Shown: piece after piece, positions 8,960-17,632 of the stretch
Position numbering within the stretch: position 1 is the stretch's first letter
Layout of the letters: every line of letters starts with the position of its first letter
Assembly (NCBI GenBank): GCA_963740215.1
Contig: CAVUDJ010000011.1
Span: 186,001 to 250,000 of the forward strand
Reading direction: 5' to 3'
Source of the DNA: CAVVAL01 sp963740215
GTDB lineage: Bacteria > Actinomycetota > Actinomycetes > Mycobacteriales > Cryptosporangiaceae
Length of the DNA stretch: 64,000 bases
The notes under the pieces: generated by a model
The model's input: the letters and a program-made list of their open reading frames with translations, nothing else
Database searches by the model: none
Told to the model about the DNA's origin: nothing
Translations under genes and position numbers: made by a program

Positions 8960-10204
8960 TCAGCGCTGCCGAAGGGCGCTTGCCTGCGCTGCGAGGAAGT
9001 CCCGTTCCGCTGGACTCGGCGCGAGGGCGAACGCGGCGTCGTATGCGGCGACGGCCTGCTCGGGGCGGCCGAGGCGGCGCAGCAGGTCGGCGCGGGTGGC
9101 GTGGTAGGCGTGGTAGTCGGGCAGGTTCAGCTGGTCGACGAGGTCCAGGGCGGCCTCGGGTCCGTGGACTTCACCCACGGCGATGGCCCGGTTCAGTGCG
9201 ACCACCGGTGTCGGCGCGAGGGCCAGGAGCTGGTCGTAGAGGGTGAGGATCTGCCGCCAGTCGGTCGAGTGCACCGAGTCCGCGTCGGTGTGGACGGCGT
9301 TGATCGCTGCCTGCAGCTGATACGGCACCAGGTCGGTCGCGCCGCAGGCAGGCGCGCACGAGTCGGTGGCCTTCGGCGATCAGGGCGCGGTCCCATCGGG
9401 AGCGGTCCTGGTCGCGGAGCAGCACCAGCGCGCCGTCCGCGGCGACCCGGGAACGGAACCGGGACTCTGTGAGCAGCAGCAGCGCGAGCAGCCCCGTCGC
9501 CTCGGGCTCGTCCGGCATCAGCGAGGTGAGGATGCGCGCCAGCCGGATCGCTTCGGCGCGAAGCCCGTCGCCGGCGGATGCCGCTGCGGGGTCGGCGCCC
9601 GCGTTGTAGATCAGGTAGACCACGGCGAGAACAGCCCGCAGCACGATCCGGCAGCTCCTCATCCCGCGGCACGCGGTACGGGATCCGGGCGAGCTTGATC
9701 TTGCGCTTGGCCCGGACCAGCCGCTGCGCCATGGTCGGCTCGGCGACCAGGAAGGCGCGGGCCACCTCGTCGGTGCTCAGCCCACCGAGCAGCCGCAGGG
9801 TCAGCGCGACCTGAGCCTCGGCGGCCAGGGCCGGGTGGCAGCACGTGAAGATCAGCCGGAGTCGGTCGTCAGGCACCGGTACCACCTCCTCCGTTCCCGG
9901 TGTCCGTGCGGCTCGTCGAGCGCCGCGAGGTCCCGGAGCAGCTCGCGGCCTCGGACGTCTCGGCGCAGCCGGTCGATCGCGCATCGCCGCGCCGTCGTGG
10001 TGATCCAGCCACCCGGGTTCGGTGGCAGGCCGTCCTGCGGCCAGAGGTGCAGCGCCACGCGAACGCATCCTGGACCGCGTCCTCGGCGATGTCGATCTGC
10101 CCGAAGACCCGGATGAGGGTGGCCACCGACCGGCCGGACTCCTCGCGGAAGACCCGGCCGATCGTGGCGTCGCCCGACGACTGCCGAGCCGCCGGCCCGG
10201 TCAC
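8960..10204 (-). pseudogene. ECF42-type RNA polymerase sigma factor with C-terminal TPR-like extension, frameshifted
   Basis: From GTG 10204 the region-2 sequence is VFREESGRSVATLIRVFGQ, DIAEDAVQDAFA, then in another frame WPQDGLPPNPGGWITTTARR and IDRLRRDVRGRELLRDLAAL. Region 4 follows (DDRLRLIFTCCHPALA, LLGGLSTDEVARAFLVAEP, MAQRLVRAKRKIKLARIPYR). The long C-terminal extension (VVYLIYNAGADPAAA, EAIRLARILTSLMPDEPEA, ALNRAIAVGEVHGPEAALD, AAYDAAFALAPSPAERDFLA) is the TPR-like domain of ECF42 sigma factors. Four frame changes (near 10055, 9895, 9660 and 9345) are needed, but the total length, 415 codons, is right for the family. Its GTG overlaps the TGA of the DGPF gene. Confidence 0.8.
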
Positions 10205-10597
10205 GGTTCCCTTGTCCACGGACCGGTTCCTCGTCCGGTCAGGACTGGTGTCCCAGAACGGCCGGACCTCGATCGGCATGCCGATGATGGCGGACGGTCC
10301 TCGCTCGCCCAGCCCAGGGCGGCATCGAGATCGTCAGCCTCGACGATGTAGAAGCCGGCCAGGTGCTCCTTCGACTCCACGAACGGGCCGTCCGTCGTCA
10401 GCGCATCACCCGCCGATGCCCGCACTACCGTGGCCATGTCGGGCTCGGTCAGACGACCGGAGAACAGCCAGGCCCCGGTCGCCTTCATCTCCTCCTCCAG
10501 TGCCACCATGCTGCTGGCCCTGCTCCGGCCTCATCGGCTCGGCCGGCTCCGCTGGGCCGTCGGCGCCGGTGTGCACGGACAACATGTACTGGGTCAT
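10201..10597 (-). pseudogene. YCII/DGPF-domain protein, partner of the ECF42 sigma factor, frameshifted
   Basis: ATG 10597, behind AGGAG, starts MTQYMLSVHTGADGP. After a shift near 10510 the frame reads MVALEEEMKATGAWLFSGRL, TEPDMATVVRAS and LTTDGPFVESKEHLAGFYIV, with the DGPF motif, then DDLDAALGWAS. A second shift near 10300 leads to GMPIEVRPFWDTSP. This is a DGPF (YCII-like ferredoxin-fold) protein of about 130 residues. Genes of this kind are the conserved neighbours of ECF42 sigma factors and are thought to be part of their signalling or regulon. The stop TGA at 10201-10203 overlaps the sigma GTG. Its biochemical role is not established. Confidence 0.78.
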
Positions 10598-11197
10598 CGA
10601 AACGCTCCTCGTCCAGGCGGGCACCTCCCACCCTGCCCCACTACGAACGACCATCGGCCAGATCGACAGCCCAAACCAAGAAATCTGTCCGGACGCGCCG
10701 ATGACCGTCGAACCAAGACCAGCCAACGGCCGAATGCCCGAATCGTCTGACTGCCTCGCCCGTCGACCGGGACAGAATCGGGCAGAGCTGTCGAGCCGCT
10801 TTCCCGGGCCGGCGAGAACCCCGCATCCCGCGACGCCGCGCCGGCGAGGTCAGCGGGCGTCGACCCGATCGCCCCGATGTCCTGTCCCAGCAGCGTCGAT
10901 GAGATAGGACCCCGACGGGCTCCTAGAGGCACAGCGTCTGTCAGCGCCCAACCGAACGGCCGCCGTAGTTCCAGGGGTTGCTCCCGCCCCCAAGCCCCGG
11001 CCGCCTCCTATGTGGTGCAGCGACTGATCACGGCTCCGAACCGGGCGATGGATTCGTCGAGGTACTGAGGCGGCAGAGACACCTCGCGGGACGCTGTTGA
11101 ACAAGGTCCCGGTCGGGCACGGTGGGCAGTCGGGCGCAAGTCCGTGCGGAAGCCCTAGGGGCGCGCATCGCGGATCGACTGTCCAACGTGGATCTGA
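10598..11197. other. Intergenic, no supported gene
   Basis: This 600-bp stretch holds the promoter of the DGPF/sigma operon at its left end. No frame with recognisable protein motifs was found. The right end (11150-11197) carries out-of-frame sequence (NVDLSAPEKSRA) belonging to the histidine-kinase remnant. Confidence 0.4.
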
Positions 11198-11359
11198 GTG
11201 CGCCCGAGAAGAGCCGAGCTGCGGGACATCGTGCGGCGCATCCACCCGCCGGCGCTGGACGACGGCCTCGCCACCGCGCTGAGCACGCTCGCCGCGCGCA
11301 GCGGGCTTCCCGTCGAGGCCACCATCGACCTGCGCGAAACCGATCGCCACCACCGTCTC
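11198..11359 (+). pseudogene. Histidine-kinase (NarL-system type) fragment
   Basis: AELRDIVRRIHPPALDDGLA, TALSTLAARSGLPVEATIDL is the end of the HisKA_3 dimerisation helix region and the start of the ATPase domain of NarX/DesK-like sensor kinases (normally E-L-R-x-I-x-x-x-I-H-P). The sensor, the phospho-acceptor His block and the whole ATPase domain with N, G1 and G2 boxes are missing. By chance the fragment is in frame with the SDR gene that follows, so automatic gene calling may add it to the SDR N-terminus. Confidence 0.6.
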
Positions 11360-11464
11360 CGAGCAGACGTGCCATTCCCGAACGGCCGGCGAAGATTTAC
11401 GTCCGCGCATCGGATCGAGCAGTGCAACAGAGCCTCCGCGGACCCGGACGGTAGCCTCGGTGCC

Positions 11465-12298
11465 GTGCAGACGATGCTGGTGACCGGCGCGACCGGCGGG
11501 ATCGGGCTGGAGGCGTCGGTCGAGCTGGCCCGGGCTGGTGCCCGGGTGGTGATGGTCGGGCGGAACCCGGCGAAGATCAACGCCGCGTTGGCCGACGTAC
11601 GGAAGCGGTCGGGCAGCGAGACGGTCGAGGCGTTGTGCTGTGACTTCGCCTCGCAGGCAGCGGTACGGGGCCTGGCCGCCGACTACCTCGCGGCGTACGA
11701 CCGGCTCGACGTACTGGTGAACAACGCCGGCGCCGTCTACGCGCACCGCACCGTCACCGAAGACGGCATCGAGGCAACGTTCGCGGTCAACCACCTGGGC
11801 GCGTTCCTGCTGACCGGGCTGCTTCGCGAGCTGATCTTGCGCAGCGCGCCGACCCGGATCGTCAACGTCTCCTCGGTCGGGCACTACAACGGCACCCTCG
11901 ACTTCGACGACCTCGGCTTTGAGCACGGGTACCAGATCATGCGCGCGTACTCGCGGTCGAAGCTGGCCAACGTGATGTACACCCGCAGCCTGGCCGCCCA
12001 ACTCGAGGGCACCGGGGTCACGGTGAACGCGTTGCACCCGGGTACGGTGGCGACCGGTATCTGGAGCGGTGCGCCGTGGTTCGCCCGGCCGATCCTGGCC
12101 GTCGCCAAGCGGCTGGTGATGATCTCCCCGGCGGAGGGCGCGAAGCGCATCGTCCACCTGGCGACGAGTCCCGAGGTCGCGGACGTGACGGGGCAGTATT
12201 TCGAGGACGACAAGGCGAAAGAGCCGGCACCGCTGGCCAAGGACGACGCGGCGGCGGAGCGGTTATGGGCCGAGAGCGCCCGCCTGGTCAAGCTCTGA
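11465..12298 (+). CDS. Short-chain dehydrogenase/reductase (retinol-dehydrogenase-like)
   Basis: A 277-residue NAD(P)-dependent oxidoreductase. The Rossmann glycine motif TGATGGIG lies at residues 7-14, the NNAG structural motif in DVLVNNAGAV, the catalytic Ser in IVNVSSVGHYNG and the YxxxK pair in AYSRSKLAN. A basic residue in RVVMVGRNPAKI after the second strand suggests NADP preference. GTG 11465 or ATG 11474 is the start; no strong ribosome site is visible, so translation may be leaderless. The open frame continues upstream into a histidine-kinase remnant, which is not part of the protein. No neighbour reveals the substrate. Confidence 0.85.
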   Translation: MQTMLVTGATGGIGLEASVELARAGARVVMVGRNPAKINAALADVRKRSGSETVEALCCDFASQAAVRGLAADYLAAYDRLDVLVNNAGAVYAHRTVTEDGIEATFAVNHLGAFLLTGLLRELILRSAPTRIVNVSSVGHYNGTLDFDDLGFEHGYQIMRAYSRSKLANVMYTRSLAAQLEGTGVTVNALHPGTVATGIWSGAPWFARPILAVAKRLVMISPAEGAKRIVHLATSPEVADVTGQYFEDDKAKEPAPLAKDDAAAERLWAESARLVKL

Positions 12299-12325
12299 CC
12301 GCTAGGCTGCTTCTGCAGGCCGCTC

Positions 12326-12610
12326 ATGTCACCCCGTGGACCTGATAGCGAGCGGAACACTCGCGCTCCCCCGGCCACCTTTGACCTCGGGACCAGCGGC
12401 TGGGTGCCGACGCTCGAGCTGACCTGCCACGTCCGGGCCGTTCCGGCGCCCGGCCTGCTCGCCGTGCGGCAGCGGGTGCGCCACATCGCCGGCGGACGGG
12501 TCGACGAGGAGTGTGACGTCTGGGACTCCACCGGTCGCCTGGTCGCGACCGGTCACCAGCTCGCCGGGCTGCGCATCCCGGACGGGCAGGCCCCTGCCAC
12601 TGGTCGCTGA
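12326..12610 (+). pseudogene. Acyl-CoA thioesterase (TesB-like hotdog) C-terminal remnant
   Basis: PPATFDLGTSGWVPTLELTC, HVRAVPAPGLLAVRQRVRHI, DEECDVWDSTGRLVATGHQL, AGLRIPDG corresponds to the second hotdog half of TesB-like thioesterase superfamily proteins, including the strand-helix around E-E-x-D-x-W-D-S. The N-terminal hotdog (about 170 residues) is absent. The first 12 residues of the frame are unlike the family. It is therefore a deletion remnant. Confidence 0.55.
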
Positions 12611-12848
12611 CAACGACGCCACACATGGACGATGAGGCCATGCGGCCGACGAACGAACGGACCTGCTTGCCAGCGTCGACCTCTCGTGCAGGCGCCGCTC
12701 GGCGGCGCCCGGGGACCAGACCAGGGCCGTGTGCGGAGCGGGTGCGTTCGCTCGTACTGGCGGTGGTTGACCTGGTCAACCTCCCGTGAACGGGCTCAGG
12801 GTCGTGTACTTCTCTTGCCGACCGGTCGACTGGCTGGGCGACGACGCG
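12611..12848. other. Short intergenic stretch, nothing recognised
   Basis: No protein family is seen. The open frame of the HAD remnant extends back to a GTG at 12786, but the added 21 residues (GLRVVYFSCRPVDWLGDDA) are unlike HAD proteins. Confidence 0.35.
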
Positions 12849-13228
12849 ATGGGACATTCGGCGCATTTCTTCGACCTCAGCTGCACCCTGCTCGCACTCG
12901 ACGACTACGACGAGATCGCCTACGACGAATACGGCCGCGTCACGATCCTGCCCGACGTCCGCGACCGCCTGGCCACCCTGGCCGGAACGCCCATCTTCGT
13001 GGTGACCAACCAGGTCGGCGCACCGGGAGGAACGCTCACCGCCGAACGGTTCAACGACTTCTGCAACCAACTTGAGGCCGGCACCGGCAATTCGATCTGG
13101 CGATGTCGGTGATGGTCGGCGACATCGACATCGACGTCGACCGGCGGCTCGCCGTTGCCGCCGGAGTCGGCCCCTTAATCTGGGCCACGAACGACTTCGG
13201 GACCAATGCGACCGGAGGGACCCAATGA
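12849..13228 (+). pseudogene. HAD-superfamily phosphatase (HisB-N/GmhB-like) with internal deletion
   Basis: From ATG 12849, HSAHFFDLSCTLLALDD matches HAD motif I (normally DxDxT; here DLSCT, so the second Asp is lost). IFVVTNQVGAPGGTLTAERF matches motif II, T-N-Q. Then, after NDFCNQLEAGTGN, the frame shifts to SVMVGDIDIDVDRRLAVAAG (motif IV) and ends at TGA 13228. The section that should hold the Zn-binding loop and the C-R-K-P-x-P-G-M Lys motif, roughly 30-40 residues, is missing. The gene overlaps the peroxiredoxin start by ATGA. It is non-functional as read. Confidence 0.65.
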
Positions 13229-13782
13229 ACCGGGAGCAGCTCCCCGCCGATCTACCGGCGCCTCAGGACGACGGCGCCGCCGACCATCTCCCCGGCACCG
13301 TCCTGCCGTCAACGACGCTACCGACCACCGACCGACGCACGGTCGACCTCGCCACCCTCGGTCGACCCCGAGCAGTGTTGTACGTCTATCCGATGACCGG
13401 TCGGCCCGGCGTGCCGTCACCAGACGGATGGGACCTGATCCCCGGCGCCCGCGGCTGCACGCCAGAATCCTGCGGCTTCCGCGACCACCACGCGGACTTG
13501 ACGGCCGCCGGCGCCGAAGTGGCCGGTCTCTCCAGCCAGGGCACCGCCTACCAGGCCGAGGCAGTCGCCCGGCTGCGACTGCCGTTCCCGCTGGTCTCCG
13601 ACACCGAACTACTGCTCGCACGCCGGCTCCGACTGCCCACCTTCACTGCCGCTGGTCTTCGCCTCTACAAGCGGATAACGCTCGTCATCCGCGACGGCAA
13701 GATCGAGCAGGTCTTCTACCCGATCTTCCCACCCGACCGCCACGCCCAACAGGTCCTCGACTGGCTACAGGCACGTCAATAA
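13225..13782 (+). CDS. Peroxiredoxin (AhpC/TSA, PrxQ/BCP-like)
   Basis: A 185-residue thiol peroxidase that reduces peroxides in the cytoplasm. The thioredoxin-fold strand AVLYVYPMTGRPGVPSPDGW leads into IPGARGCTPESCGFRDHH. The first Cys of the GCTPESC motif is the peroxidatic position of PrxQ proteins and the second, five residues on, is the resolving Cys. An insertion of about 10 residues (GVPSPDGWDLIPGA) before the active site is characteristic of an actinobacterial subgroup. The C-terminal KRITLVIRDGKIEQVFYPIF is the usual last strand pair. ATG 13225 overlaps the stop of the broken HAD gene (ATGA), pointing to former translational coupling. Confidence 0.88.
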   Translation: MNREQLPADLPAPQDDGAADHLPGTVLPSTTLPTTDRRTVDLATLGRPRAVLYVYPMTGRPGVPSPDGWDLIPGARGCTPESCGFRDHHADLTAAGAEVAGLSSQGTAYQAEAVARLRLPFPLVSDTELLLARRLRLPTFTAAGLRLYKRITLVIRDGKIEQVFYPIFPPDRHAQQVLDWLQARQ

Positions 13783-14108
13783 CAGACGCCGGCGCGCAAG
13801 GCTGCGCCCGGCCCCGCGTTGGCGCGCCGACCTCGGCCTCCGCCGCAGCGCACAGAACGCGCGCACCTGGTCGAGGCTCAGGCGGTGGGTTCACGGTCCG
13901 CCAGTGACCTGGGCGGACTCGATGAGCTTGAAGAGCATGCCAGCGCGGCGGCCCAGCTGCCGGCACTGGCCACCTTGGTCCGGAGCCGCGGACTGGAGAA
14001 GGTCGACTCGAGTCGTAGCACGGCGCTCCGGTGGGTGATCGCCGGTCGGCGCGACCACGGATGTCGCCAGTGGTGTCACATCCTGGTGAGGTGTCTCGTC
14101 CTGAGGGT
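13783..14108. other. Intergenic, no supported gene
   Basis: These 326 bp between the peroxiredoxin and the membrane-PPOX gene carry short frames on both strands but no recognisable protein, hairpin or operator. Confidence 0.4.
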
Positions 14109-14915
14109 ATGAGACACGTGGTTCGGGCGATTAGCGCCCTCCTCGGCCTGATAACGGCGGTGCTCGGGGTGTGGGCGTTGGTGTCGCCGCAGAGCTTCAG
14201 CGAGTTCGTGAACTTCCCACCGCACCGGCACTTCGTCCATGACGTCGGCGCGTTCCAGCTCGGTATCGGGGTAACGCTGTTGCTGGCGACGATCTGGGCG
14301 GATGCGCTCATGGTGGCGGTCGCCGGTTATGCGGTTGGTGGGATCGCGCACACGGTGTCGCATGCGGTCGACGCGGACGTCGGCGGTTCGGCCGGGCAAA
14401 CCGTGGCGATCGGCATGTTGACGGTGATGGCGGCGGTGGCGCTGATAGTCCGGTGGCGGCAGTTGCACTGGGTGGTCGGGGCGGTGGCCGCCGAGCCGGC
14501 GACGGACCTGGCCCCGTTCAACAGGCAGAAGACGGTCGCGCTGACCACCTACCGCCGTGACGGCACACCGGTCAGCACGGCGGTGAGTATCGCCGTGGAC
14601 GGCAGGCGGGCCTACGTGCGGAGCTTCGAACGCGCCTGGAAGACCAGGCGCATCCGCAACAACGCCGCGGTCATGGTCGCTCCCGCCACAACGCGCGGCA
14701 CCCCGACAGGGCCGGCCGTGGCAGCAACGGCACGGCGGCTGGCCGGCGCGGAGTACCGTCAGGCGGCCCGCGCCCTGGCCCGTAAGTACCCGCTGCTGCA
14801 CGGCGTGGTGGTGCCGTTGACGCACCGGCTCGCGCGGGCGAAGACCGGCCGGACCGTCCACTTCGAACTCGCGCCGGAGCCGGCACTTCGGATTGCTTCC
14901 GCACCGCGACAATGA
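14109..14915 (+). CDS. Membrane domain fused to a PPOX-class flavin/F420-type domain
   Basis: A 268-residue fusion. Residues 1-120 form about four transmembrane helices (AISALLGLITAVLGVWALV, GAFQLGIGVTLLLATIWADA, LMVAVAGYAVGGIAHTVSHA, GMLTVMAAVALIVRW), resembling small DUF4345-like membrane proteins. Residues 135-268 match the split-barrel PPOX fold: FNRQKTVALTTYRRDGTPVS, TAVSIAVDGRRAYVRSFERA, WKTRRIRNNAAVMVAPATTR, GPAVAATARRLAGAEYRQAA. Family members bind FMN or F420. The membrane fusion would tether the domain at the cytoplasmic face. The start is taken as ATG 14109, the last before the first helix. Its stop overlaps the next start (ATGA). Confidence 0.75.
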   Translation: MRHVVRAISALLGLITAVLGVWALVSPQSFSEFVNFPPHRHFVHDVGAFQLGIGVTLLLATIWADALMVAVAGYAVGGIAHTVSHAVDADVGGSAGQTVAIGMLTVMAAVALIVRWRQLHWVVGAVAAEPATDLAPFNRQKTVALTTYRRDGTPVSTAVSIAVDGRRAYVRSFERAWKTRRIRNNAAVMVAPATTRGTPTGPAVAATARRLAGAEYRQAARALARKYPLLHGVVVPLTHRLARAKTGRTVHFELAPEPALRIASAPRQ

Positions 14916-15202
14916 GCAGCCGCACCGCCCGGCCGTCGCCGACCGGTCCGCGTCCACGATGCGTAGCGTCGGGGCGGTGTTCCGCCCGCTGGCTGGCCGG
15001 CGGAACCTGGGGCCTGATCGACCCGCATGTGATGGAGACCATCACGTACCGGGTCGCGAACACAGTCACGTTGCTAATGGACCTTTGCGTCCTCGCCTTG
15101 GCCGCAGTCCTGGGCACGGCACGTGGGCTACAGGCCCCGGGGTGGCTGGGTGCTGGGCCCGATGTGGCTGTCCTCCGCTCGACCTGCTGGACCGGCTCCT
15201 GA
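14912..15202 (+). CDS. Putative small membrane protein, possibly frameshifted at its C-terminus
   Basis: ATG 14912 overlaps the preceding stop as ATGA, which argues for a real coupled gene. The 96-residue frame has an Arg/Pro-rich start, then WLAGGTWGLIDPHVMETITY and a hydrophobic helix (NTVTLLMDLCVLALAAVLG). After GWLGAG, continuity of membrane-like sequence (LGPMWLSSA) is found in another frame, and a third frame runs to 15285 (DLLDRLLTDRRWSHGRFA). Indels near 15157 and 15180 are therefore suspected. No family is recognised. Confidence 0.4.
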   Translation: MSSRTARPSPTGPRPRCVASGRCSARWLAGGTWGLIDPHVMETITYRVANTVTLLMDLCVLALAAVLGTARGLQAPGWLGAGPDVAVLRSTCWTGS

Positions 15203-15345
15203 CCGATCGCCGCTGGTCACACGGACGCTTCGCCGACCAGTTCGCCGGCCTCCTCCGGTCGACTTTCGTCGGAGCCGCGGAGTAGAGCTGGATCGGGCCG
15301 GGTTGCCGTCTGCGGCGCGCCGAGGTCCGGAGTCGGGAGGAGCCA

Positions 15346-16217
15346 TTGTCCTCGTCGGGCGCCCTCGTGGTCGCGGCCGTGCTCGCCGCCGCGGTGCTGC
15401 ACGCCAGCTGGAACGCGGTGGCCAAAGGGGTCACGGATCGGCTCGGCCTGTTCGCCCGGGTGGGCGTGGTGGGCGTGGTCTTGGCCGCGGTCGCTCTGTG
15501 GTGGGTGACGCCGCCGGCGCACGCGTCCTGGCCCTGGCTCGGCGCCTCGGTCGCCGTCCACGTGGCGTACAACCTGGCCTGCTGGCCGCCTACCGGCTCG
15601 GTGACTTCAACCAGACGTACCCGCTTGCGCGCGGCCTCGGCCCGCTGGTCGTGGCCGCCGTCGCCACGCTCGCGCTGGGCGAGCCGCTGCCGCCAGTACC
15701 GCTCGCCGGCGTCATCCTGATCGCGGGCTCCATCGCGGTGCTCGGTCTGACCCCGTGGCGGAAGGTCCGCGAGAACCGACCCGCGGTGCTGGCGGCCGTG
15801 GCCACGGGCCTAGTCATCGCTGGGTACACGTTGATCGACGGGGTGGGCGTGCGGCGCAGCGGCAGCCCGGCCGGCTACACGCTGTGGCTCGTCGGCCTGC
15901 AGGGCCTGGCCACGATCGCGGTTGTCGCCGGCGCGAAGCGGCTGCGCCGGGCGGAGCCTGCCCGGATCGGTTCCGCAGGGTTAGCCTGGTCGATCGCGTT
16001 CGCCGTCGGGATCATGTCCGTGCTGGCCTACGGGTTAGTGCTGTGGGCGCAGACCCGTGGCGCGCTCGCGGCGGTGGCCGCGCTGCGGGAGAGCAGCGTG
16101 GTGGTCGCCGCCGCGATCGGAGTCGTGTTCTTCGACGAGCAGCTCGGCCGGGTGCGGATCCTCGCGAGCGTTGCGGTCGCCGCCGGCGTGGTCCTGCTCG
16201 CCGTACCCGGATCCTGA
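15346..16217 (+). pseudogene. EamA/DMT-superfamily transporter, frameshifted
   Basis: A TTG at 15346 follows a GGGAGGAG ribosome site. Ten hydrophobic helices in two homologous EamA halves can be read: first GALVVAAVLAAAVLHASWN, then LFARVGVVGVVLAAVALWW and WPWLGASVAVHVAYNLA. Across a missing C near 15580 come LLAAYRLGDFNQTYPLARGL, LVVAAVATLALGEPLPPVPL, and a second half ending in SSVVVAAAIGVVFFDEQLGR and ASVAVAAGVVLLAVPG. This fold exports or imports small metabolites; the substrate is unknown. One base restores a 290-residue protein. Confidence 0.78.
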
Positions 16218-16714
16218 CCGAGCCCGGCCGCGCGCGTTGGCGCACTGCTGACCGCCCTTGTGCACGTGATGGCGACTTGGGTTTTCTCGTGACGCGGACG
16301 GGGACGGATCCTTCCCACCCAGTACGGCATTCACGACCTGGGGTAGAAGTCCTCGCGCGGCGCGATACGTCATCGTCCTGATGCGCGGACCGGTGCTGCG
16401 CGCGAATCTCTGCACGGCGACGTGACCCGGTTCGGACCCCGGCGACGAGGTGTACGGGCAATGTTCAACGGCGCCTATGCGGAGTACGTGGCCGTGCCCG
16501 CCCGCAATCTCGCCGGCAAGCCCCCGGGCCTCGATCACACGCACGCGGCGGCGCTACCGCTCGCGGCCCGGTCGCCCTGATACAGAAGCTCATCGAGGCG
16601 CCGGTCAGGCCGTGCTTGCGTGCGGAATCCCGGGACGGCCGCGGAGCTCGGCCGCCGGGCCTACGACCAGCGACCGATGGCGCCACCGGCCCGGACGTGG
16701 GTGAATAGGCACTC
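16218..16714. other. Degraded intergenic region with an oxidoreductase fragment
   Basis: The only recognisable element is a piece of a quinone/zinc-type oxidoreductase at 16461-16580. The rest shows no gene or repeat. Confidence 0.4.
16461..16580 (+). pseudogene. Quinone oxidoreductase / MDR alcohol dehydrogenase fragment
   Basis: MFNGAYAEYVAVPARNLAGK, PPGLDHTHAAALPLAA is the block of medium-chain dehydrogenases that follows the GDxVxG motif. GDEVYG itself is present in the adjacent frame at 16441-16458. The N-terminal catalytic-domain start and the whole Rossmann domain are missing. It is an isolated remnant of about 45 codons. Confidence 0.6.
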
Positions 16715-17497
16715 GTGGACGACCGAGATGTGGACGCGTACCTGGCCCGGATCGGCGCGGCGCGCCCCGACCGGCTCGACGCGGTGGCGCTGCGCGAGCT
16801 GCAACTGCGGCACCTGCACGCGGTGCCCTTCGAGAACCTGAGCATCCACCTGGGCGAACCCGTGGTGCTCGACGAGAAGGCGCTCGTGGACAAGATCGTG
16901 GACCGCCGCCGGGGCGGCTTCTGCTACGAGCTCAACGGCGCGTTCGGCGCACTGCTGACCGCACTCGGGTACCGGGTGACGCTGCTGGCCGCCCGGGCGT
17001 TCGAACCCGACGGGGTGGGTCCGCCGTTCGACCACCTGGCGTTGCGGGTGGACCTGGCCGGGTCCTGGCTGGTCGACGTCGGCTTCGGCCGGTTCACCCA
17101 CCATCCGCTGCGGCTGGACGGGCGGGACGACCAGGCCGACCCGGGCGGTACCTTCCGCATCACCGAAGCCGACGACGGTGACCTCGACGTCACCGCAGAC
17201 GGCACGCCCCAGTACCGCATCGAGCCGCGGCCGCGCGTGCTGGCCGACTTCGAACCGACCTGCTGGTGGCACCAGACCTCCCCCCGCTCCCACTTCACGC
17301 AGTCTCTGGCGTGCTCGATCCCAACCGTGACCGGCCGGGTCACCCTGACCGGACGGACCCTCATCGAGACGGCCGGAGGGAAGCGGCACGAGCGGATCCT
17401 CGGCAGCGACGCCGAAGTGCTGACCGCGTACCAGCGTCACTTCGGCATCGTGCTGGACCGCGTCCCCATCGTGGCGGCCGGCGCGCAGGCCGGCTGA
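16715..17497 (+). CDS. nat: Arylamine N-acetyltransferase
   Basis: A 260-residue cytoplasmic acetyl-CoA-dependent enzyme that transfers acetyl groups to arylamines, hydrazines or biosynthetic amines. The Cys-His-Asp triad is visible: Cys in RRRGGFCYELNGAF (about residue 70), His in GPPFDHLALRVDL and Asp in WLVDVGFGRF. The N-terminal helices (YLARIGAARPDRLDAVALRE) and HLHAVPFENLSIHLGEP are diagnostic. Length is normal. GTG 16715 is used; another GTG at 16730 would also start the conserved part. It stands alone on the plus strand. Some homologues lie in natural-product clusters, but none is seen here. Confidence 0.93.
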   Translation: MDDRDVDAYLARIGAARPDRLDAVALRELQLRHLHAVPFENLSIHLGEPVVLDEKALVDKIVDRRRGGFCYELNGAFGALLTALGYRVTLLAARAFEPDGVGPPFDHLALRVDLAGSWLVDVGFGRFTHHPLRLDGRDDQADPGGTFRITEADDGDLDVTADGTPQYRIEPRPRVLADFEPTCWWHQTSPRSHFTQSLACSIPTVTGRVTLTGRTLIETAGGKRHERILGSDAEVLTAYQRHFGIVLDRVPIVAAGAQAG

Positions 17498-17632
17498 TGC
17501 TCATGCCGTAGCTTACGAACCCCACCGGCTTGTACTGCCACTCGTGATGCAGGTAGTCGAGTGCGTGCTTCACTGGGCGGTGTACCCGCGGACGTGCGCT
17601 GCTGGGAACCGGCCGTGGCCGGTTCGACGGGG

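Noticed and set aside
10850..12157. 435-codon minus-strand frame overlapping the SDR gene
   Set aside because: Complement of a complete SDR with TGATGGIG and YxxxK; composition is His/Arg/Gln-rich as in shadow frames.
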